64,000 nucleotides of DNA. It comes from Mortierella alpina. Its lineage: Eukaryota > Mortierellomycota > Mortierellomycetes > Mortierellales > Mortierellaceae. Position 1 is the stretch's first letter; each line of letters opens with the position of its first letter. The position numbers and the translations under genes are program-made. Under the pieces are notes generated by a model that saw only the letters and a list, made by a program, of their open reading frames with translations, did not search any database and had not been told where the DNA came from. Positions 56,301-64,000 of this stretch are shown here, piece after piece. The stretch covers positions 310,001 through 374,000 of the forward strand of contig JANATF010000008.1 of NCBI GenBank assembly GCA_029449245.1. The letters are read 5' to 3'.

Positions 56301-56709
56301 AACCTGGCTCAAGGAGTTATTATACATTACTTTCCAAAGGGAGATACATATCCCAATCCAGCCAGGGACAGTCTTTCGCCTGTTGTGTCCGCGGTGGCGC
56401 TATTTGGTGTTGGTGCAAAGCTTGCGCAGGAAGCTCATCAGCCTGGACCATAGGCGTATTGACATTGTCCTCTTCGAGTTCTAGTGAAAGCTGATTTCTC
56501 GTTGTCGAGGTCATGGGTCGCTCCCAGCGCTTTGCCCTGGTGCCAATGTCGCCTACTGCTGGATTCTGTGAGCGTCCTGGATACTGACTGTTATTGCCAC
56601 CGCCGCCGCCGCCCCCATTTCCTCGGCCTCTGCCGCGAGCTCGCGTGTAATTTCCATTGGCCCCTCTGCGGGTATATGCTCCCCGCGGATTCGTCTGATC
56701 AGGAGGCAT
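53329..56709 (-). CDS. MCM8: MCM8 DNA helicase
   Basis: AAA+ helicase of the MCM family; with MCM9 it acts in homologous recombination and interstrand crosslink repair rather than origin licensing. Nine exons join in frame: 56709-56331, 56245-56160, 56075-55929, 55828-55717, 55625-55394, 55314-55163, 55073-53828, 53724-53626, 53527-53329; 883 residues. N-terminus is Arg/Gly-rich (RARGRGRGNGGGGGGG). OB-fold region: DLKANLIGKMICVRGTVVRT; zinc finger CNTCQN with TKCYEKGCRG. ATPase: Walker A VVGDPGLGKSQ (about residue 490), TSGLTVTLVRGSG, ADQGCCCIDEFDKM (Walker B), NPVGGHYN, ENLKMNTALLSRFDLIF (arginine finger). C-terminal winged helix ends NHQGFLLKKGPRSYQLTTF, matching MCM8 rather than MCM2-7. 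The TVTLVRGSGSDFALEAGALV stretch is close to animal MCM8. Start lies 101 bp from the end of the RNASEH2A gene. Confidence 0.94.
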
Positions 56710-56809
56710 TAGGAATCATGCCATATGGAGCAATGGGAATGGTTGAAGTGACGGAAAGAGAAGCGAGAATTTCAGACAGAAAAAAAAGGTTTTTTTAAAT
56801 TTCATGGTC

Positions 56810-58192
56810 TTAAAATTCTACTACACTTCTTAGTGCCATATCATGCATGAGCATGGGTCGCGGCCTAGGATCGTTCTTCGAGGCGAACTTTGAGTACTGC
56901 TTCCGCTGCTTCTCTAGATCATCATTTGCTTCATTAGATTGACCGAACAGTGCCGTAATCCTCGGCTGCGAGTTGCTCTCGTCATCGTCAGGCCTAGTAA
57001 TATTCAGATATGGTCAGAACGCTCACCGTCGATACTTGCACCGCTTCAAACACATTGTCAACACGTTACCAGCGAACAGTCTTTCCTGATGTCTCCAGTA
57101 GTGTCTTGCATGTGGCCCAGCTGAATCGGACAATGTTGGGGTATCCAAAAATCGGGTCCATGCTAGCCTTAAGCCACGACACCGTCTTAGGGTCCGAAGG
57201 GTATCCCGATCCGAACTGTCGACTGAGTGTGTCCTCCATCCCGCTCTCTGCAAAAATCCAATGCCTCAATACATCGTCGCGGGTGACTTTAGCGCAAATA
57301 CTTGCTGCCGATACAATGGGGTATTTAGAATCAGCCTTCTTTGCCACAACAATCGTGGTGATAGAAGGAAAGAGTCTCTCCAGCTTTTTCTGATATGTCT
57401 CTGGCGGTCCTACGGTATCGACATAGACCTATGAATGGAAAGTTTGCGACTATCAGACAGACAGACATGCATAGTAAGTAGCTGATTTTCTGCAACGCGT
57501 GTTCTAATTACCTCTTTCAAGTTCACCCCAGAAGCGAGAGTCTCTCGGATCAACTGTATAGTCGTGTCGTGCGCCAGCGCATTCAGGTTGTACTTCTCTC
57601 TATGAATATTGCATGTCAAGAGAGATGAGTAAATCAACAACTGTACATCGGTCGGCTTCCGCGTTCGTGGTCCCCACGGCTCATACTATTCGTACTTTCT
57701 TAACATGCTGTTTGAGATGTCCATCGGCGAAAGAACTCGAACACTCCACCCAATGAGGTCGGGTCTCGACGCTATAACCTCCAGTAGATTGTCCCTTTCG
57801 TCCTCCTTCAGCGTTTTTGAATCTATGAGGTACCATTCATAGAGCCTTCAGACTCTGTACGTGCAGTTTGCAGATTCATATTAAGTAGCAAAATCGTTCT
57901 GTTGTCTCCTTAACGTACCAGCAAAGCCTAGATCAGCCAGCTCGTCCTTTTTAGACAATGGGCAGTAGCAAATGCCATAGACCATTGGACCCAAGACGGG
58001 GCCTCTTCCAGCCTCATCGACCCCCAGGATGCATTCCTGATCGGTCTCCAATGCGGTCGGTAGTGGTGTAGCGTAGGTGTATGACTTCAGAAGGGGCACG
58101 TTAGTTCCTGATGGAGGCCTGGTGCTGCTCTCTGTGAGTGTATTTTCCGCCCCCTCCACTTCGAGGGAAAGCGTTTCGTCTTCAGGGTCCAT
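56810..58192 (-). CDS. RNASEH2A: ribonuclease H2 catalytic subunit A
   Basis: Catalytic subunit of eukaryotic RNase H2, removing ribonucleotides from DNA and RNA of RNA:DNA hybrids in the nucleus. Five exons join in frame: 58192-57919, 57822-57696, 57599-57512, 57428-57070, 56993-56810; 343 residues. Motifs: [20 protein letters not shown] (first two catalytic acidic residues), [47 protein letters not shown] (third catalytic Asp), [20 protein letters not shown] (fourth), [15 protein letters not shown], and NIVRFSWAT. The ends are polar extensions; the last exon is a Ser/Asp/Lys-rich tail that ends in a short ALRSVVEF motif after DPRPRPMLM. The RNASEH2A C-terminal tail normally contacts the B and C subunits. 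Start taken at 58192; an in-frame ATG 20 codons upstream would add a hydrophobic segment out of character for this protein. Confidence 0.94.
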
Positions 58193-59585
58193 GAGGAGTT
58201 GTAGGACTGATGTTAGAATGCAAAAATGTAACAACCAAACAACGCGTAACAAAGTGTAGAGTAAATGCCCAAGTGACCTGCAAATTTTGATCCGTCTGCC
58301 TCTGGCGAGGAGCTTGCACTGTAAAAATCAAAAGCTAGCACGTCGAACCCGCTCTGGATGATAACAGCATTAGGCATTCATGTACTGTCTAGCCCACATT
58401 GAGTGGCATTGATGGATCGACACGGGAAAGTATAGAGACAGCCCGAGATATAAAAACTATATGGTATCACAGGCTTATAATGGGAGAGCTAGAGCATGTC
58501 ATAAAGATGAACGAGGGAGTGAGTGTTGACACAGAATCCTCACATGTACGTTGCATGGCAGACGCTTATCATTATTGCTGGCTTGAACGGTGACTGGCGT
58601 CAGCTCCGCGCAGCTGTCTGGATGGCACTCCTGGGGAGGAATGTTCCAAAAACTTTTGGGTGTCCAGCGACAGACGGCTGGTGGTGGTGGTAGGCACTTT
58701 AGAGCACCTCGGGAACAGGTCCGCGTGGGTCTTTTTCCGAGGGTAAGAACGAGGAGGTCAATAGCTGGAAAAGAGAATGCCTATCTCAGCGTCTGCTGTG
58801 ATTTCGCGTTGGGACGCAAGCTGAGAGGTAGCATGCTTCGAGGAAATGAGAGCGGATGCGTGTGTTGAAAAGAGGAGAAAGAGAAATGAGAGAAGGAGCG
58901 GCGGGAAATATGGCGGATAACGCCCTGCCTTTCCTGTCATATGGTCACCTAAGTGATGGTAGAGCAACTAGTGAAGACTCTTCATCGCTGTTCACTCTCG
59001 CAGGCAGGTTCACGAACGGGTATCCGTCATAGCAGAGCACGGAAAGTGGCTGACAGAAGACGTTTGTTCGTCTTAAGCTAGTGGATGTGGAAAGGTGGCG
59101 AAGTGTTTTTGCGGCTTTAATTCTGAGTACTCTTACGACAGAAGTGCCAGTGCTCGACCTGCTGGACGACATGCACTAAGGGAGCGACGCAGAAACGAGA
59201 TCAGAAAACAAATTTGAGCGAAGCCAAACTAATACGTGCAAGCAACTACCCATGTTTGTTCGTCGACAATCACTACCTTGTTTTCCTCTTGTCTCTTCTT
59301 TTCCCTTCACGTCTACTATTTTTCCCTCACATCTTCCTTAACTCACCCTCGTCAGCAACAGCCTGGGTCAATACCGACAACTCGGAACTCACTTTCAAAG
59401 CACCCAACAACTTAAGACGTCAGATCAACATTAGTAACTCTTACGGCAGTGCTTCACGGAGCATAATCCTCGGGGAGGCTTTGGTTATTTTAAACCTTGA
59501 AAAGCTCCCCACTGGGACCTGCCAGAAGTTGACAGAAAGCACCAGAGCAGAATGAGGAAGACGTCCACCTTGGATCCCTCGGCAG
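58193..59585. other. intergenic region, no supported gene
   Basis: Upstream of RNASEH2A. Short frames on both strands (for example minus 59172, starting MSSSRSSTGTSV before a GTAAGA) have donor-like sites but no complete model. Plus-strand sequence around 59358-59450 (TAWVNTDNSELTFKAPNN) has coding character and may be a first exon of the repeat-rich locus that follows. Confidence 0.35.
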
Positions 59586-59590
59586 CAGAC

Positions 59591-60346
59591 TAACGACCTA
59601 GACACCGCTATCGTTCTCCACCTGTCTGCTCGCGAAGTCTCTCGAGCCAAACTTGAAGGTATGTTCAACACAAGCTTCACGCGTATGTGTGTCTGTATTG
59701 TCGTATGTGCTGCCAGTACATGAAGTGCAACTAGGTCACTGTAACCCCTACAGACTCTCTTTCCGCTCTTTCTTCTCGACCCTGCACTAGACTCTGCCAG
59801 ACCCAAGAGTAAGTGCAACGATGCACTTTACAAAACTCCTTCTGAATGAGCAAGGTGCTCCTCCAGTAACCCTCTGCAGCTGTCTAACGACCTCGATACC
59901 GTTCTCGTTCTCCATCTGTCTGCCGCTATCCACCTGCTTCGAGCCAAAGAGAAGGTACGTTCAACGCGAGCGTCTCGTGTATGTGTCTCTGGCTTGTCGT
60001 ATGTGCTGCCAGCCCATAAAGACGAACCAGGTCACTGAAACCCCTACAGACTCTCTTTCCGCTCTTTCTTCTCGACCCTGCACTAGACTCTGCCAGACCC
60101 AAGAGTAAGTGCAACGATGCACTTTACAAAACTCCTTCTGAATGAGCAAGGTGCTCCTCCAGTAACCCTCTGCAGCTGTCTAACGACCTCGATACCGTTC
60201 TCGTTCACCATCTGTCTGCCGCTATCCACCTGCATCGAGCCAAAGAGAAGGTACGTTCAACGCGAGCATCTCGCGTAGGTGGCTCTAGCTTGTCGTATGT
60301 GCTGCCAGCCCGTAAAGACGAACCAGGTCACTGACACGCCTACATA
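59591..60346 (+). repeat. 296-bp tandem repeats containing exon-like segments
   Basis: Two full units and one partial: unit starts at 59591, 59885 and 60181 (periods 294 and 296). Each unit holds a 75-nt exon-like segment flanked by a CTGCAG acceptor and GTACGT donor, encoding NDLDTVLVLHLSAAIHLLRA or variants. The full units also hold a 55-nt segment between CTACAG and GTAAGT. The first copy is the most divergent (NDLDTAIVLHLSAREVSRAK); copies 2 and 3 differ at a few bases. This suggests duplication of an exon pair in a gene whose ends I cannot place; it may already be a pseudogene. Confidence 0.7.
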
Positions 60347-60538
60347 CCATCCGAGGTTATGCCAATTGTGGCACGCTATCGTACAATACTTGCAAGGTCC
60401 CTGCAGTGTTCATCTGGAACTATTCCGACTCCTCTGGACGTCGATAGATTTGAAAAGGTGCTGCTGCTCTAAAGAATCGTAGGTACGTATTTTGCAAGCC
60501 CAGTGTTTTATTTATGGGCCAACATGCCTTCTACAGTG

Positions 60539-61280
60539 TCACTTGTCATCGTCCTTCATGACCTTTTGTGTTAGATCATCCGCATAATCCTGAATCTCCT
60601 GGTTCTGCTCTTTCGTGTTTCCTTCTCGAGCATATCCTTTCTTCTCCAGCACCTCCTAAAAGCCACGGAGTAGGCAATGTTAGCCAACGTCATTCATTAC
60701 AGCAGCAACGACATCCTACAGATTTTTATCATACTCTATTCAATCGGCAGCACTTTCCGAACCGCTCCTTGGCCTTCATGCACATTGATGCCCGATCCCA
60801 CCAAGTGCCAGCCTTCCCTAAAAGACAATCGGCTAGCTCCATGTTCAAATCAGCGCAATTATCCATGGCTGCCTCCTGAGTAGCGTGTCTCTGGTAGATG
60901 GCATGTGCATTGGGTACTGGGTGGGATCCAGCTGTAGACTTGCCGTCCAAAGGCTTTGTTGTTGGGTCCGAACTTGTCGAGGAGAATGATGACGGTGTTG
61001 AAGATGAAGACGACGATGAAGAGTATGATGATGATGATGAGGTGTTGTTTGTATCTGAGCTTTCATGGGTTGATTCAGAGTTGGCGCCGGCACCTTTGGT
61101 CGCAGACGAAAACTCGGTGCCTGCTGGCGTTGCGGAGGCGGACGAGGTTGTGGGATTATACGTCGGTTGGTTCTGCTGCAGGAAGGAAGTCAGGTCCTGG
61201 GATTGTTTGAGGTCTGACAAGTACTCTGCCATGAACCCTGTGGACGTTCCTGTCGATGTGCCTGTTCCTGATGATGCCAT
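60539..61280 (-). CDS. twin-CX9C (CHCH) protein with Ser-rich N-terminus
   Basis: Exons 61280-60735 and 60655-60539 join in frame to 220 residues. The C-terminal third carries a clear twin CX9C motif: NCADLNMELADC, then KAGTWWDRAS and CMKAKERFGKC, followed by CRLNREVLEKKGYAREGNTK and a helical acidic end (IQDYADDLTQKVMKDDDK). Such motifs mark Mia40-imported mitochondrial intermembrane-space proteins, often respiratory-chain assembly factors. The first 120 residues are very Ser/Thr-rich with a run of 8 Ser near residue 110 and no evident presequence. If the intron is not spliced, translation stops immediately after LNRV. I cannot name the specific CHCH family. Start at 61280 (MASSGTGTS) is preferred over an in-frame ATG 20 codons upstream. 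Confidence 0.8.
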
Positions 61281-61519
61281 GATGTCGGAGTCGCGTGGGT
61301 TCTGTGTTCGAGAGACTTGCAGAATCACACTCATCGGCAAGAACGTCAAGTAGAATGGTGGCTTGTGAGACCTGAGCAAGTCCTGTTAGATGGTGACCGA
61401 ATTGTAATCCAACGCCAGTCGATCCTCCATAAGATATTCCTGCTGCAAAGGTAGTGGTGGTGTCTGGGAAGGCTAGGCTTGGCGTTGTGTACGGATTTGA
61501 GTGTGGTTGCGAGCAGGGT

Positions 61520-62053
61520 CCCCCTTGGGTCCATGAGGAGCCATAAATTATGCTAAGGCTCACCTCGGTCCTGGACTGAGGTGGTGCTGGATTTGAGCTG
61601 CTGCTTCAGAATGCTCCGTGGGTCCATGAGAGGTGCATATGCTATGCTAAGGCGCTGGACAGCCTCCCATACGACCTCACCCTGTTCACACATGGTGGCG
61701 CTGCATTTTGAACAGCATGTTCTCCGTCAGACTTGTGGGTCCACGAGGGTAGAAAGGGACGATGTGATGATGACAACTCCCTCCATACGACCTCAACCTT
61801 TTCTCGAGTCCACTTCTCGCTGAGACGAGCAGGAATCCACATTGCTTCAGCAAAATATCAGCTCCTTGGGTCCATAAGAGACGTATATGCTATGCTAAGG
61901 CGCTGGACAGCCTCTTCATACGACCTCTCCTTGTCCAGGACCCTGTCCTTGGGTCAAGGTGGTGCTGCTGATATCGAGCTTTTGCTGTTGGTCGCTCCTT
62001 GGGTCCAATAGTCTATGCTAAGGCGCTGGACTGTTTCTTGCTATGACCTCTCT
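61520..62053 (+). repeat. degenerate tandem repeat array, about 125-bp period
   Basis: Five degenerate copies begin at about 61523, 61619, 61736, 61864 and 62000. The consensus starts TTGGGTCCATGAGAG, then TATGCTATGCTAAGGCGCTG, GACAGCCTC and ATACGACCTC, separated by stretches that also resemble each other (GGTGGTGCTG followed by a Gln/Leu-codon-like run). The third copy lacks the TATGCTAAGG core. No coding frame runs through all copies. Function unknown. Confidence 0.7.
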
Positions 62054-62983
62054 ACAGCCCTGGGACTGTAGTTGCGCTTCGACCGATGCCGCGTGTCATC
62101 TTTCGGGATGATGGCTATGGTGAACAAAGTCTTCTCTCAGCTGCGGTTGTTTTCATCGTTGGATGACTGGGACCACCACATTGTGTGGGCTATTAGCATC
62201 AAGGGAGTTGTGCAGTTGTGTCTATTTTCTCGGTTCACTAACCATTACACATACCCAACTCCCTAGGTTTGTAGTTCGAGTGCACTGCATGGGTGCATGG
62301 TTTATGTGTAGCCCAATTGCCAACCAAATCCAGTGTCAAGGAAGCAAGGCAAAGCTTCACAAATGACTGGAAATACATGAGAGGGTCAGATGTTTAAAGA
62401 TATCCAGCTGACAACCACCATCTACCCACACGAGGTTGCACTGGACCTATCATCACTGACCGACAGACATATAGAAAGTCCTTAAAATGGTGGCGCTGCT
62501 CACTCTCGCACCTCCATGTCCTCCATAAAAGAACTTGTTTATTCACCTACGCGGGTGGCAACCCAATACTGTAGGATATCGAGCTCTTCGTCCGCCCTCG
62601 CTCATCAGCTGAAGCCGGCCATTGGCATTTCGTAAGCCCCGCTGAAGTCTGCGACATTATTCAAGGAGAATGAGTGGCGCGAAGCCTGTTCTGCAATACA
62701 TATTGATCTATTGATCTACCGGACGCGTAGGAAGTAAGGGAGCTGCTCAGTTCTACGTAAAGAACCGATCGCCTAGTTCATAAAATGGAATACCCGATCG
62801 ACTGCTGCCAACCGTGCAATGCGAAGCAGCATACTGTAGATGCTTTTTGGTTTGTAGTCGGACTCTGAATGTCAACCCGAGCCGACCTAAACGAGATGTA
62901 AATACACCTGAAATCGATATAAAGCAAGCGTTTTTTCACACCCCTTTTTTTTCTTCCAGCAAACCCGGCACACCCCTAACACA
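62054..62983. other. intergenic/promoter region of the P450 gene
   Basis: No gene recognised between the repeat array and the P450 start. Confidence 0.5.
62916..62924 (+). promoter_or_regulatory. TATA-like element of the P450 gene
   Basis: GATATAAAG about 60 bp upstream of the ATG at 62984; fits a TATA box with a short leader. Confidence 0.5.
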
Positions 62984-64000
62984 ATGGCATTCCTCACCTT
63001 AGCAACAGGAGTCAAGCGGCTTCTGGATCAGGCTATCAGCAATCCAAGACGCACGCCCATAGAATTCACCGTCCTTGCGACTCTTGGCCTTGTGGTCGCT
63101 GCAATGATCAAGTACCCAGACCGTGCAATTTTCACCAGTGCAAGGCCAGATCTGAAAGACAAGACGTGCAAGGGTTATCCAATTGTCGGAAATCTGCTCA
63201 TGTTTTTAACCAAGAAGGAGAGTGCTCTCGCTGTGTTCCAGAGAGGATTCCTGCAATATGGAGACGTGTAAGCAAACAAACATGTTTCGGTCGAATGAAA
63301 AGTTGAAGGCTTCAGCTGCTTATCTTCCCTTTGGCCTTTTCTATAGCTACACACTGACAATCCCAGGACGAGGGCGCTTTATCATGATTAATTCTCCGGC
63401 ACTCATAGAGCATGTGCTCAAGTGTAAGTCAAGATAAATGATCTGAAGGAGTCTATGTAATACCTAAGTCCATTGATGTTAACCACGCTCATTCTCCATC
63501 GACAGCGAACTTCAACAATTACTACAAGGGCGCAATTTTCTCCGATCCGGTCGGCGATCTTCTAGGCAAAGGCATCTTCGTCTCCGACCATGATGTCTGG
63601 CGCTTCCACCGTAAAACCGCCGCCAACATATTCACTACAAAGATGTATCGTCAGCTCTGCGAGGGCACGTTTACTGAAAGCGCAAGGACCCTGTGCTCGG
63701 TGCTCAACAGGAAGGAGACCCTCGGCGAAGCTGTGGACCTTCAGCAACTTTTTCTGGCATTGACATTAGATGTATTTGGCCATCTCACATTTGGACTTGA
63801 GTTCAACGCTCTGCTGGCGGAAGGCTCTCACGAATTTGGAGATTCCTACGATTACCTGACAGCAAATATCGACAATAGATTGGCTGACCCATTTTGGTTC
63901 TTTACGGAGAAAATTACACCTGGAAAAATGACGAAACTCAACGCTGCCCTTGCAGTGGTTGACAAGTATGCCTACATGGCAATTGAGAAGCGAAGAAACG
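62984..64000 (+). CDS. cytochrome P450, N-terminal part (runs off window)
   Basis: Heme monooxygenase anchored in the ER membrane; only the N-terminal part is inside the window. Exons 62984-63267, 63347-63423 and 63506 to beyond 64000 join in frame (about 285 residues so far). Membrane anchor: EFTVLATLGLVVAAMIKY; Pro/Gly hinge then GYPIVGNLLMFL. Exon 2: LTIPGRGRFIMINSPALIEH (beta-1 sheet, then helix B). Exon 3: GDLLGKGIFVSDHDVWRFHR followed by KTAANIFT is the helix-C signature with WxxHRK, which contacts the heme propionate; LDVFGHLTFGLEF follows. The oxygen-binding helix I, ExxR and the heme Cys loop lie outside the window. The arrangement resembles fungal fatty-acid or alkane hydroxylases (CYP52/CYP4-like), but the substrate is not determinable here. 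Confidence 0.92.

Noticed and set aside
59441-60114. Two similar minus-strand frames starting MHLLLGLAESSAGSRRKSG
   Set aside because: Shadows of the 296-bp tandem repeat; the exon-like splice signals are on the plus strand.

Overview
This window looks like nuclear DNA of a filamentous, early-diverging fungus, most probably a Mortierella-type Mucoromycota. Genes carry several short introns (about 70-130 nt, a few up to 630 nt) with GTAAGT-like donors and pyrimidine-AG acceptors. Intergenic and leader regions contain CT/GA and poly-A/T tracts. The gene set is fungal (Mig1/CreA-type zinc fingers, Opy2-type anchor, c'-type V-ATPase proteolipid, CCR4 with Q-rich leader, Cmc1, Ayr1-like reductase) and keeps MCM8, which budding yeast lacks. 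The species assignment is inference; no rRNA, tRNA or CRISPR was found.

Layout. 0-16.8 kb: RapGAP-domain protein (5' end possibly outside the window), a 1370-residue Ser-rich protein of unknown function, a seven-exon V-ATPase proteolipid gene with a 13-nt exon, a four-helix membrane protein with a long Q-rich tail, a small unknown protein, and a single-span membrane protein on the minus strand. 16.8-24.7 kb: long CT-repeat leader, an Opy2-like anchor, a secreted protein with two double-psi beta-barrel (DPBB) domains, and a possible spliced micro-gene. 24.7-28.0 kb: two secreted lipase genes in a 1.94-kb segmental tandem duplication with identical six-exon structure. 28.1-34.7 kb: F-box protein, SERINC/Tms1 membrane protein, CCR4 deadenylase. 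35.8-38.2 kb: nested inverted-repeat island of about 585-bp units. 38.3-44 kb: an unclear, possibly broken helical-protein gene, then CMC1 and an NmrA-like reductase from a shared divergent promoter, and a Mig1/CreA-type repressor. 44-47.4 kb: gene-poor. 47.4-53.3 kb: ribosomal protein L29, a secreted helical protein, an eight-exon AYR1-like reductase, and just upstream of it a fragment of a Fanzor (eukaryotic TnpB-type) nuclease. 53.3-58.2 kb: MCM8 and RNASEH2A in tandem on the minus strand. 58.2-64 kb: 296-bp tandem repeats containing exon-like pieces, a twin-CX9C protein, a degenerate repeat array of about 125-bp period, and the 5' part of a cytochrome P450.

Functional links are loose, as usual in fungi. 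Mitochondrial intermembrane-space redox import would serve both twin-CX9C proteins; Mig1 and CCR4 both belong to glucose-responsive gene control; MCM8 and RNASEH2A both act in genome maintenance. The less ordinary content is the Fanzor relic, the nested inverted repeats, the two tandem-repeat fields near the right end, the duplicated lipase block and the micro-gene at 23.26 kb. Exon borders were read by eye from splice signals and reading-frame continuity; they are not transcript-supported.
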